64,000 bases of DNA, from positions 62,001 to 126,000 of the forward strand of contig NZ_JBLZFZ010000010.1 of the NCBI RefSeq assembly GCF_050753385.1, read 5' to 3'. Below, in pieces: positions 45,596 to 53,449 of the stretch. The notes beneath the pieces were generated by a model. The model saw only the letters and a list, made by a program, of their open reading frames with translations, searched no databases and was not told the origin of the DNA. Numbering within the stretch: position 1 is the first letter of the stretch; the number at the start of each line of letters is the position of its first letter. Position numbers and translations under genes: made by a program. Source of the DNA: Pantanalinema rosaneae (lineage in GTDB: Bacteria > Cyanobacteriota > Cyanobacteriia > Leptolyngbyales > Leptolyngbyaceae).

Positions 45596-46936
45596 CTATT
45601 CATCCTCTTCTAGGGGGATCTCATCCTCCTCTAAAGCATCCTCCTCCATCTCAACCACTGGCTCCTCCTCGGCTCCTAGATCGCTCTCCGCATCTGGAGC
45701 GAATCGTTCCTGTTCCTCATCCTCCAGGTCTTCCTCATAGTCTTCAACTGGGGCAGGACGGCGAGCTTCCTGAAGGCTAGCCAACTTGCGGTTTTCCGCC
45801 TCATAGTCATATTTGGCAGAGTCTTTAATATCAATTTTCCAGCCTGTTAACCGAGCCGCCAAGCGCACATTTTGTCCTTCTTTCCCGATCGCTAAACTCA
45901 GTTGATCTTCAGCAACCAGGACATGCGCCTGCCGTCCTTCTGGATCCATCAAACGAACCTCATCCACCCGAGCCGGACTTAAAGCATTGGCAATATAAGT
46001 AGCCGGATCAGGCGACCAGCGGATCACATCAATCTTTTCGCCACGCAGTTCATTCACCACGACTTGGATCCGTGACCCTCTAGCACCAATACAGGCACCC
46101 ACGGGATCAACATCTCGTTCGATCGTATCCACGGCAATCTTCGTGCGTGGACCGACCGATCGAGAGGGGGGATTGGCTTCCCTGGCGACCGCCACGATAC
46201 GGACAATCTCATCCTCAATTTCCGGGACTTCATTGGCAAACAGATAGACAACCAACCCCGCATCTGCTCTTGAAACCAGAAGTTGTGGACCTCGATGGGA
46301 TCCTTCAGACACCCGCTTCAAATAAACCTTAAACGTGGCGTTTGCCCGATAGTTATCATTTGGAAGTTGCTCCCGCTTGGGTAATTCCGCTTCCACTTCC
46401 GGTTGTCCGAAGCCGCTACTGACCGCCATGATCACTGATTGGCGCTCAAATCGCAGAACCCGAGCCTGTAAAACGGTACTTTCTAAATCTTGGAACTCTT
46501 CCTGCACCAGCTTCCGTTGTTGATCCCGCAGCTTTTGGGCTAACACTTGCTTGGTCTGAATCGCCGCCATCCGCCCGAAGTCTCCCTGATCTGGGGTGAC
46601 ATCCAACACCACAGTATCTCCCGGTTGAGCTTCAGCAGCCACCTCTTGGACTTCCTGAAGGGCAATCTGGTGATCCGGATTCGTCACATCTTCGACGATC
46701 GTCTTCGTCGCCAAAACTCGAAATCCTTCCTCTTCAACGTCCAGTTCCACCTCAAAGTTAGCAAAATACTCTTCATCAAATCCTGCCCCATCCAAGCGCA
46801 GTGTCCGACGATATCGCTCATACCCTTTAAGTAACGCTTCACGGAGCGCCGCCTGAACAGCCAGTTTGGGCAAATTGCGCTCTCGACTAATACTGTCAAT
46901 CATGTCCCTGAGTCCGGGCAAAGCGACCATTGACAT
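45596..46936 (-). CDS. nusA: Transcription termination/antitermination factor NusA
   Basis: 446 residues. N-terminal RNAP-binding domain with LPGLRDMIDSISRERNLPKLAVQAALREALL, S1 domain, then KH domains containing GACIGARGSRIQVVVNELRGEKIDVI and LAIGKEGQNVRLAARLTGWKIDI. The C-terminus is a highly acidic tail of about 60 residues (ending MEEDALEEDEIPLEEDE) in place of the acidic repeats of E. coli. NusA modulates pausing and termination. GGAG eight bases before ATG 46936 supports that start over a second ATG two codons on. Confidence 0.96.
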   Translation of the reverse strand: MSMVALPGLRDMIDSISRERNLPKLAVQAALREALLKGYERYRRTLRLDGAGFDEEYFANFEVELDVEEEGFRVLATKTIVEDVTNPDHQIALQEVQEVAAEAQPGDTVVLDVTPDQGDFGRMAAIQTKQVLAQKLRDQQRKLVQEEFQDLESTVLQARVLRFERQSVIMAVSSGFGQPEVEAELPKREQLPNDNYRANATFKVYLKRVSEGSHRGPQLLVSRADAGLVVYLFANEVPEIEDEIVRIVAVAREANPPSRSVGPRTKIAVDTIERDVDPVGACIGARGSRIQVVVNELRGEKIDVIRWSPDPATYIANALSPARVDEVRLMDPEGRQAHVLVAEDQLSLAIGKEGQNVRLAARLTGWKIDIKDSAKYDYEAENRKLASLQEARRPAPVEDYEEDLEDEEQERFAPDAESDLGAEEEPVVEMEEDALEEDEIPLEEDE

Positions 46937-47050
46937 AAAGAAATCTCCGTAGAAAAGAGGAACGATGAGACAAATGAGAAAACCGTGGAGTGAGCCGCTT
47001 AACTATAAATCAGGTCAATCCCATCACGTGATGGTGCAAATCTAAAGCGA

Positions 47051-47515
47051 TCAAGCCCGCTGTTGGTCAAGCTGCACCCGACTGACTAAATAACGGGGAA
47101 TAGCGATCGCACGACCCCTCTGGCTCAGGCGCACACTATCGTCATCTCGACCAATAAGTTGACCAGTCCACTCCTGCTGACCGTCAAATGCGGCTGATGC
47201 TGTTACTGTGACCACAAACCCTTTAAAGGAAATAAATTCGCGATCGGTCGTCAATGTTCGGGAAATCCCAGGGCTGGAAATCTCCAGAACATAGGCACTC
47301 GGAATCATCTCTGATTGATCTAATGCTGCTTCTAACGCTCGACTCATTCGCTCACAATCATCCAAGCCCGTATCCTGTTGGGGATTGCGAATATCTACCC
47401 GGAGGATTGGCGGGTTCTGGTTCGTTTGAAATACCGCACCAACAACTTCCAGTCCCAGGGATTCGGCGACAGGACTAGCGAGATCGATAATTTGCGGAAT
47501 CAATGGATGAGCCAT
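47051..47515 (-). CDS. rimP: Ribosome maturation factor RimP
   Basis: 154 residues with the RimP pattern: LIPQIIDLASPVAESLGLEVVGA, LRVDIRNPQQDTGLDDCERMSRALEAALD, and YVLEISSPGISRTLTT. Needed for maturation of the 30S subunit. First gene of the nusA-infB operon. A terminator-like hairpin (47530-47553) lies only about 15 bases upstream of the start codon, with a T-run directed into the gene. Confidence 0.94.
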   Translation of the reverse strand: MAHPLIPQIIDLASPVAESLGLEVVGAVFQTNQNPPILRVDIRNPQQDTGLDDCERMSRALEAALDQSEMIPSAYVLEISSPGISRTLTTDREFISFKGFVVTVTASAAFDGQQEWTGQLIGRDDDSVRLSQRGRAIAIPRYLVSRVQLDQQRA

Positions 47516-47529
47516 TGTAATTTACCAAT

Positions 47530-47553
47530 AAAAAAAGTGGGTCAGCCACCCAC
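47530..47553 (-). terminator. Candidate attenuator hairpin in the rimP leader
   Basis: On the minus strand GTGGGT-GGCTG-ACCCAC is followed by seven T, a classic intrinsic terminator, ending 15 bases before the rimP ATG. Two smaller hairpins precede it (AGCC-TGGA-GGCT at about 47580-47591 and GTGA/TCAC at 47564-47577). A possible promoter (CTGACG at 47653-47658, TACACT at 47629-47634) lies upstream, which would put the hairpin in the leader of the operon. Confidence 0.6.
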
Positions 47554-47628
47554 CTTCCATGAAGTGATTGCTTTCACGAAGCCTGGAGGCTCCACGCAAC
47601 TAGTCATAGTTCCGCAGAGTTCTTACCT

Positions 47629-47658
47629 AGTGTAACGCAAGCCGCCAAAAGTCGTCAG
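47629..47658 (-). promoter_or_regulatory. Possible promoter of rimP-nusA-infB
   Basis: On the minus strand CTGACG and TACACT are separated by 18 bases. Transcription would begin about 105 bases before the rimP start codon. The -35 is weak, so tentative. Confidence 0.3.
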
Positions 47659-47794
47659 TTTATTCCAGACCTCCCGTTGGCGTGAATCAGGCTAACGATT
47701 CAGCGAAGGGAAATCTGAAAAAATCAACTCTTGCGCTTGCGGGATCTGCCCTAACTATCGTAGTATGGTAGACCGTGTTGATTTAAAGAGAACC

Positions 47795-47992
47795 ATGCCG
47801 AAGCTGAAGACCCGCAAAGCGGCTGCCAAGCGTCTGAGAGCCACTGGATCTGGCAAGATTATTCGCCGCAAGACCAACAGAAGTCATTTGTTAGAACATA
47901 AAAGCGCTTCTCGGAAGCGCCGCCTCGCTGGTACAGCCGTAGTGAATGAGCGGGATGTTGAAAGAGTCCATTTAATGCTGCCCTATCTTTAA
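47795..47992 (+). CDS. rpmI: 50S ribosomal protein L35
   Basis: 65 residues, MPKLKTRKAAAKRLRATGSG, basic and of standard length. The ATG at 47795 is the family start; a longer in-frame reading from 47765 is unlikely. Followed 54 bases later by rplT, the usual pair. infC, often the first gene of this operon, is not adjacent here. Confidence 0.97.
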   Translation: MPKLKTRKAAAKRLRATGSGKIIRRKTNRSHLLEHKSASRKRRLAGTAVVNERDVERVHLMLPYL

Positions 47993-48046
47993 AAGATAGG
48001 TAGCCAAAATTAACCGTAATTTAGATAGAAGTCTAGAGGAAAGAAC

Positions 48047-48403
48047 ATGGCACGGGTCAAGCGGGGGAATGTTGCTCGTAAGCGCCGTAAGAAGATCTTA
48101 AAGCTGGCGAAGGGGTTCCGGGGATCCCATTCTCGGCTATTCCGGACGGCGAATCAGCAGGTAATGAAAGCTTTACGGAATGCGTATCGCGATCGTCGGA
48201 AGCGGAAACGGGATTTTCGGCGGTTGTGGATTACCCGGATTAATGCAGCAGCGCGGCAGCATGGGATGAGCTACAGCCAGTTGATTGGTAGCTTGAAAAA
48301 AGCCAACATTCAGATCAACCGGAAGATGCTGGCACAAATGGCAGTGCTCGATCCAGCCGGATTTGAGCAAGTGTTGACGGCGGCGGGACAGACCACTAAG
48401 TAG
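48047..48403 (+). CDS. rplT: 50S ribosomal protein L20
   Basis: 118 residues, MARVKRGNVARKRRKKILKL then GFRGSHSRLFRTANQQVMKALRNAYRDRRKRKRDFRRLWI, the normal sequence of L20, which binds 23S rRNA domain II early in assembly. GAGGAAAG ribosome binding site just upstream. In other bacteria L20 represses its own operon by binding an rRNA-like leader; no clear mimic seen here. Confidence 0.98.
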   Translation: MARVKRGNVARKRRKKILKLAKGFRGSHSRLFRTANQQVMKALRNAYRDRRKRKRDFRRLWITRINAAARQHGMSYSQLIGSLKKANIQINRKMLAQMAVLDPAGFEQVLTAAGQTTK

Positions 48404-48436
48404 CTCTGTCGATTTAGATTCATTCAGAGCGCGAGA

Positions 48437-49228
48437 ATGATGCCTAGAAGTTGGTGGACAAGCAAAAAGCAGCTTCTAGGTATTGGTTTGCTAGGGTTGT
48501 TCCTCCTCACGCCTCTGCCCGCGATCGCGGCTGACTTGGCGGCGATCCAACAACGGGGGCGCTTAGTCGTAGGCATCAAAGATAATTCACGCCCATTAGG
48601 TTTTATGGATCGGAATGGGCAATTGCAGGGATTTGAGATTGATATTGCCCGTCGTTTAGCCCAAGAACTACTGGGTCGCCCGGATGCTCTTGTTTTGCAA
48701 CCTGTCCTCAACCAGGAACGGCTGCCGTCTGTAATCGATGGGCAGGTTGATCTGGCGATCGCCCGGATGACGCTGACTCCAGCCCGCTTACGGATTGTCA
48801 ACTTTAGCATTCCATACTATACAGATGGCACCGTTTTAATCACCCGTGACCTCAAATTGCGCTCCGCCCCAGATGCCGATTCAGCCACGATCGCAGTCTT
48901 AAACAACTCGAAAACCGTAGAAATTATTCGTGATCGGTTTCCTAATGCCACTTTAGTCGGTGTTGATTCCTACCAGGCAGCAAAAGCCGTTTTGGAACAG
49001 GGACGTGCCCTTGCCTTTGCGGCGGATGTCAGTGTCTTAACGGGTTGGGTACAGGAGTTTCCCGAATATCGTCTTCTGTCTCCCATGCTGTCCTTTGAAC
49101 CTCTGGCGATCGCGCTACCTAAAGGCAAGCAGTATGAGCCATTGCGCCAACGAATCAATACGGTGTTACAGCAGTGGCAAGCCGAGGGCTGGCTGCGGGA
49201 ACGGGCAACTTTTTGGGGACTCCCCTAA
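48437..49228 (+). CDS. Amino-acid type periplasmic solute-binding protein
   Basis: 263 residues. Signal peptide with Lys/Trp start and hydrophobic core LLGIGLLGLFLLTPLPAIAA, cleavage likely after AIAA. The mature part is an SBP_bac_3 domain: GRLVVGIKDNSRPLGFMDRNGQLQGFEIDIARRLA, DGQVDLAIARMTLTPARLRIVNFS and PLAIALPKGKQYEPLRQRIN. Such proteins capture polar amino acids for ABC importers. No permease or ATPase genes are adjacent, so its partners are elsewhere, or it may act as a sensor. Only 33 bases after rplT. Confidence 0.85.
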   Translation: MMPRSWWTSKKQLLGIGLLGLFLLTPLPAIAADLAAIQQRGRLVVGIKDNSRPLGFMDRNGQLQGFEIDIARRLAQELLGRPDALVLQPVLNQERLPSVIDGQVDLAIARMTLTPARLRIVNFSIPYYTDGTVLITRDLKLRSAPDADSATIAVLNNSKTVEIIRDRFPNATLVGVDSYQAAKAVLEQGRALAFAADVSVLTGWVQEFPEYRLLSPMLSFEPLAIALPKGKQYEPLRQRINTVLQQWQAEGWLRERATFWGLP

Positions 49229-49324
49229 GCTGATGGGGAAGTCCCACCCAAATTAAGCTAAGGTTTTAAGAGACTGGTTCTAAAATTTCCGTTTGGTAAA
49301 TTTTTTGTTTGGTGAACGTTAAAT

Positions 49325-49855
49325 ATGCGAGAAACGTTTCCGATCATCTATCTTTCCCTGTTGCTGATCTTGTTGGGATTAGCGGCTTGGGCGATCGTGC
49401 GCCAAGTCCTAAGAACACGTTCTACAGAAAGCCGATTGACAAAATTGCAGTCTAAGCTAACGAAGGAAAAAGGCACAGCGCAGGAATATTATGAGCTTGG
49501 TAGTATCTACCTACAAAAGAAAGTATTTGCCCAGGCGATTACCCTGTTTCAAAAAGCGTTAAAGACTGACGAAGACCTGCCAGAGCAAGAAAGTTCCCTG
49601 ATCTACAATGCTTTAGGCTATGCCTATTTTGGTCAAGAGCAGTATGACCTGGCAATTCGGCAATACAAGGAAGCCTTGAAGCTCAATCCTCAGTATGTCG
49701 TGGGATTGAACAACTTAGGTCATGCCTATGAGCGTAAGCAACTCAGCAGTCAGGCATTAGAGGCGTATGAGCAGGCGCTCGCGATCGAGCCAGAGAATCC
49801 AACGGCTAAGCAACGGGCAGAATCGTTGCGGAAGCGCCTAATTCCCTCGGCATAA
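49325..49855 (+). CDS. ycf37: Ycf37-type TPR protein, photosystem I assembly
   Basis: 176 residues: N-terminal membrane helix (IIYLSLLLILLGLAAWAIV), basic linker with TESRLTKLQSKLTKEKGTAQ, then three TPR units (EYYELGSIYLQKKVFAQAITLFQKALK, LIYNALGYAYFGQEQYDLAIRQYKEALKLNP, GLNNLGHAYERKQLSSQALEAYEQAL). Architecture and linker match Ycf37, a thylakoid protein that helps assemble or stabilise photosystem I in Synechocystis. Length close to the Synechocystis protein. ATG 49325. Followed by an intrinsic terminator. Confidence 0.88.
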   Translation: MRETFPIIYLSLLLILLGLAAWAIVRQVLRTRSTESRLTKLQSKLTKEKGTAQEYYELGSIYLQKKVFAQAITLFQKALKTDEDLPEQESSLIYNALGYAYFGQEQYDLAIRQYKEALKLNPQYVVGLNNLGHAYERKQLSSQALEAYEQALAIEPENPTAKQRAESLRKRLIPSA

Positions 49856-49878
49856 ACCGCAAAATATTTAACTGAGCG

Positions 49879-49925
49879 ACCAGCCATCCGGAGTAGAACC
49901 AAGTCACTGCTGATGGCTGGTTTTT
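49879..49925 (+). terminator. ycf37 terminator
   Basis: ACCAGCCATC pairs with GATGGCTGGT (10 base pairs) with a 23-base loop, followed by TTTTT. It lies 24 bases after the stop. Confidence 0.8.
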
Positions 49926-50061
49926 CCACATCAGTATTTGGGCATTCGCAAGAACCTTTATCCTCTGAATGCGTCAAAGGAAAGATGATATTATCTCGCC
50001 AGTAAGTTGCCCCCTGGGGTATTTGCGATCGCATCTTGCCGTTATTAGCAGTCTGTAGCCT

Positions 50062-51789
50062 ATGGGGATCCGTCATCTACAAGCGATTTTCACGACTCCC
50101 TCAAAGCAACGGTTGAGTGCTCAAACAATCTTTTGGTTCAGCTTAAGTCTCACCTTTGCCGCCATTTATGGCTACCTCAGTTTGCGGCAGGTCTTTGGCA
50201 TGGAATATATCGTGCAGGACGATGTGCGCCAGCATGTGTTTTGGATGGAACGGTTCCAGCATCCTGAGTTGTTTCCCAACGATCTAATTGCCAACTACTT
50301 CCAGTCGGTAGCGCCTACCGGGTACACCACCCTTTATCGGCTAATGGCAGTCCTGGGGATTGATCCGATCGTAGTCAGCAAGGTGCTACCACCCATCCTG
50401 GGCTTAATCACCACTGCCTATTGCTTCGGGGTTTCTATGCAGATGTTACCTGTGCCCTTTGCCGGTTTCATCAGTTCCCTATTGCTGAATCAGTGCATGT
50501 GGACAAAATCGGATTTGGCTTCTGCCACACCCCGAGCCTTTGTATTCCCGTTGTTTCTGGCATTTGCGTACTACTTGCTGCGATCGGCGATCGTCCCTTG
50601 CTTGATTACGATTGCCCTGATCGGACTGTTCTACCCCCAATACATTTTCATTGCGGCGGGAGTTTTGGTGCTGCGGTGTTTCACCTTTGAGAACCGTCGG
50701 CTCCAACTCGTTCGCGATCGTTCGATCTGGATCATCAATGGAGCCGGATTCGCGATCGCGATCGCGGTAATGGCGTTCTATGCTCTAAATCATTCCAGCT
50801 TTGGGCCAACGATCCCTATCGCAGAAGCCAAGACCCTGCCAGAATTCCTACCGGGAGGTCGTGCCCCATTTTTCCATGACAACGCCTGGGAGTTTTGGGT
50901 GGATGGGCGGGGCAGTGGTTTCCTGCCATCGCTGATGCCCGTTTTGGTCTACTTAGGCTTGCTGCTACCCGGTTTACTGCGCCTGCCGCAAGGATTACCG
51001 TTGAGCCAGCAGGTCACCCCCAAAGTCCATTTGTTGACTCAAATTATCTTGACCTCTGTGTTCATGTTTCTGGCGGCTCATGCCCTACTTTTCAAGCTGC
51101 ATTTGCCCAGTCGCTACACGGGGAATAGTTTTCGGATCGCCTTTAGTTTGGCCGCCGGAATTGCGATCGTCATTCTCCTGGATGGCTTATTCCAATTCCT
51201 GCTCACGCGTACCTGGAACCACCGCCAACCACAAAGTATAGCGATCGCTACAACTACGCTATTAGTCGCTACGTTGGTGTTATATCCTAGCTTTGTGCCG
51301 AAATTCCCCAATGCTCAATATATTGAAGGGGATGATCCAGAACTATACGAATTTTTTGCCCAACAGCCCACAGACACACTGATTGTATCCCTGACGAAAG
51401 AAGGCGATAATTTGCCCACCTACTCGCAACGATCGATTCTGACGGGTGAAGAATATGCCATTCCCTACCATGCCGGATATTATCGGCAGTTTCGGCAGCG
51501 CACCCTGGAGGCGATCGCGGCTCAATATAGCCCGGATCTCAATCAAGTCAGGCAATTTACCCAAAAATATGGGGTAGACTTTTGGCTGCTCGATCGTCAT
51601 GCCTTTGATCTGGACTATTTACAAGACCATCGCTGGATTAAGCAGTATCAACCCATCGCGACGCAAGCAATCAGCCAATTACAGCAAGGGCAAGTTCCCA
51701 TCTTGCAGCAACGGTTAAGCACCTGTACGGTATTTCAGCAAGCAGAATTGATCGTTGTGGCGGCGGATTGTGTAGTAGGGGTGTCATGA
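50062..51789 (+). CDS. Multi-pass membrane protein, GT-C glycosyltransferase-like, paralogue 1
   Basis: 575 residues with about ten membrane segments. After TM1 there is a lumenal-type loop with the acidic pair D53-D54 in VQDDVRQHVFWM, the place where GT-C glycosyltransferases keep catalytic acids. Later landmarks are ATPRAFVFPLFLAFAYYLLR, EAKTLPEFLPGGRAPFF and LFKLHLPSRYTG, then a soluble C-terminal part with TYSQRSILTGEEYAIPYHAGYYRQF. The gene at 53450 is a clear paralogue. Stop overlaps the next start by four bases (ATGA). Lipid-linked sugar transfer to envelope or polysaccharide is inferred; no family name recognised with certainty. Confidence 0.75.
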   Translation: MGIRHLQAIFTTPSKQRLSAQTIFWFSLSLTFAAIYGYLSLRQVFGMEYIVQDDVRQHVFWMERFQHPELFPNDLIANYFQSVAPTGYTTLYRLMAVLGIDPIVVSKVLPPILGLITTAYCFGVSMQMLPVPFAGFISSLLLNQCMWTKSDLASATPRAFVFPLFLAFAYYLLRSAIVPCLITIALIGLFYPQYIFIAAGVLVLRCFTFENRRLQLVRDRSIWIINGAGFAIAIAVMAFYALNHSSFGPTIPIAEAKTLPEFLPGGRAPFFHDNAWEFWVDGRGSGFLPSLMPVLVYLGLLLPGLLRLPQGLPLSQQVTPKVHLLTQIILTSVFMFLAAHALLFKLHLPSRYTGNSFRIAFSLAAGIAIVILLDGLFQFLLTRTWNHRQPQSIAIATTTLLVATLVLYPSFVPKFPNAQYIEGDDPELYEFFAQQPTDTLIVSLTKEGDNLPTYSQRSILTGEEYAIPYHAGYYRQFRQRTLEAIAAQYSPDLNQVRQFTQKYGVDFWLLDRHAFDLDYLQDHRWIKQYQPIATQAISQLQQGQVPILQQRLSTCTVFQQAELIVVAADCVVGVS

Positions 51790-53444
51790 GGAAAACCACA
51801 GTAAATTGGCTGGTCAAATACGGTCATCCCCGGCACTGGCTACCGATATCCTTAGGCAGTTTGCGAGGGCTGATTATTGCTGCCTTAATTTTAGGGATTG
51901 TCTTTCGATTCATTCATCTCGATCGCAAAACCTACTGGATTGATGAAACCTATACTTCTCTACGGCTGTCAGGGCACACAGAAGCCGAGCTAGTGCAAAC
52001 GCTATTTACCGGAGAGGTGATTAGTGTAGACGACTTACTGCAATATCAGCATCCTGATCCAGCAACGACAGTTCGTGATACGTTGCATTCCCTCGCCACG
52101 GAATCTCCTCAACATCCCCCGCTCTACTACATTCTGGGACGCTATGCGATGGAATGGTTTGGTAGTTCGATCTCCGTACCCCGAGGACTCGCCGCGATTC
52201 TCAGCCTGCCCCTGTTACCCGCCATGTATTGGTTGTGTTGGGAATTATTTGGTTCTATAACAGCCGCCTGGATTGGGGTTGTGCTGGTATCCGTCTCACC
52301 GTTTCATATTCTGTATGCCCAGGAAGCCCGTGAATACAGTTTTTGGGCTGTGACTACGGTGCTCTCCTGTGCCGCCTTATTACGAGCCCTGCGATCGCAA
52401 CGTCGCTCTGATTGGTTACTCTATGCCGCGACAGTCAGTTTAGGACTATATACCTTCCTGTTCGCCGTTTTCGTTAACCTGGGACAGGCTCTATATATTG
52501 CGATTTTGACCCGGTTGCGGTGGACAAAAACAACGATTGCTTACCTCGTGTCCAGTCTGATTGGATGTTTGGCTTTTTTACCCTGGGTCTGGATCATTCT
52601 GGCGAACTGGGGACAATTGCATGAAACAACTGCCTGGACATTTAGCCGCCGATCGTTGGGTTACTTAATGCAACGATGGTTAGTCGGGAGTAGCAATCTA
52701 TTTTTTGATTTCAATTTAGGCTATTCCCGGTTAACCGGAGTCACGATTATTTTAGTTGCCCTGATCGTTTACTCCTTGTTTTATTGCGTGAGGAAACTCC
52801 CCCTCCGCAGTTGGTTGTTAATTGTGACGTTAACCCTGATCCCAGCAGCATGTTTAATTTTGCCGGATTTAATTTTAGGGGGTGTGCGATCGATTAACCC
52901 CCGCTACTTAATTCCAACATGGCTGGGGATGCAACTTGCTGTCACCTGTTTGATCACGGCGGGGATCGAGCAAGCGACGATCGTTAAACAACAAGTCAAC
53001 TGGGGACGAGTCCTGTTAACGGTTTTGTTTGTCAGTAGCGTTGTATCGTGTAGTGTTAGTTCCCAAGCCACTTTATGGTGGAATAAAGATTTTGATAAAA
53101 ATCAATACAACACCTGGCTAGCGAGCATGATCAATCAAGCTGAACGCCCCTTAGTGATTGCCGATGATTCCAGAGTTGCCAGTGATTGTTTTGCCTGTCG
53201 GATGATGACTTTAAGTTATGCACTCGATCCTAAGGTGCGGTTGCAGTTAGTTTTAGAACCCAGTATTCCTAGAATCCCCACTGGCTTTAGTGATGTCTTA
53301 CTATTAAACACCTCCCGGAATTTGAGTAAAGCGATCGAAAAAACTACCCCTTATAAAGTAGTGAGAATTTTTCGGGATCGGCAATTTCTGCTACAAAAAC
53401 TGATTCAGCCTGCTCGTAGTTCATCAGATACCTTGGAGAGTTAG
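51786..53444 (+). CDS. Family 39-like membrane glycosyltransferase
   Basis: 552 residues with 10-12 membrane helices. The first periplasmic loop carries D53-E54 in TYWIDETYTSLRLSGHT, then QHPPLYYILGRYAMEWFG and SPFHILYAQEAREYSFWAV, the three landmarks of GT-C (PMT/ArnT-like) sugar transferases that use polyprenyl-phosphate sugars. The start is the ATG overlapping the TGA of the previous gene, so the two are translationally coupled; an in-frame TTG upstream is rejected. It stands between the two paralogous membrane proteins and ends five bases before the next start. Confidence 0.8.
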   Translation: MRKTTVNWLVKYGHPRHWLPISLGSLRGLIIAALILGIVFRFIHLDRKTYWIDETYTSLRLSGHTEAELVQTLFTGEVISVDDLLQYQHPDPATTVRDTLHSLATESPQHPPLYYILGRYAMEWFGSSISVPRGLAAILSLPLLPAMYWLCWELFGSITAAWIGVVLVSVSPFHILYAQEAREYSFWAVTTVLSCAALLRALRSQRRSDWLLYAATVSLGLYTFLFAVFVNLGQALYIAILTRLRWTKTTIAYLVSSLIGCLAFLPWVWIILANWGQLHETTAWTFSRRSLGYLMQRWLVGSSNLFFDFNLGYSRLTGVTIILVALIVYSLFYCVRKLPLRSWLLIVTLTLIPAACLILPDLILGGVRSINPRYLIPTWLGMQLAVTCLITAGIEQATIVKQQVNWGRVLLTVLFVSSVVSCSVSSQATLWWNKDFDKNQYNTWLASMINQAERPLVIADDSRVASDCFACRMMTLSYALDPKVRLQLVLEPSIPRIPTGFSDVLLLNTSRNLSKAIEKTTPYKVVRIFRDRQFLLQKLIQPARSSSDTLES

Positions 53445-53449
53445 GCGGA

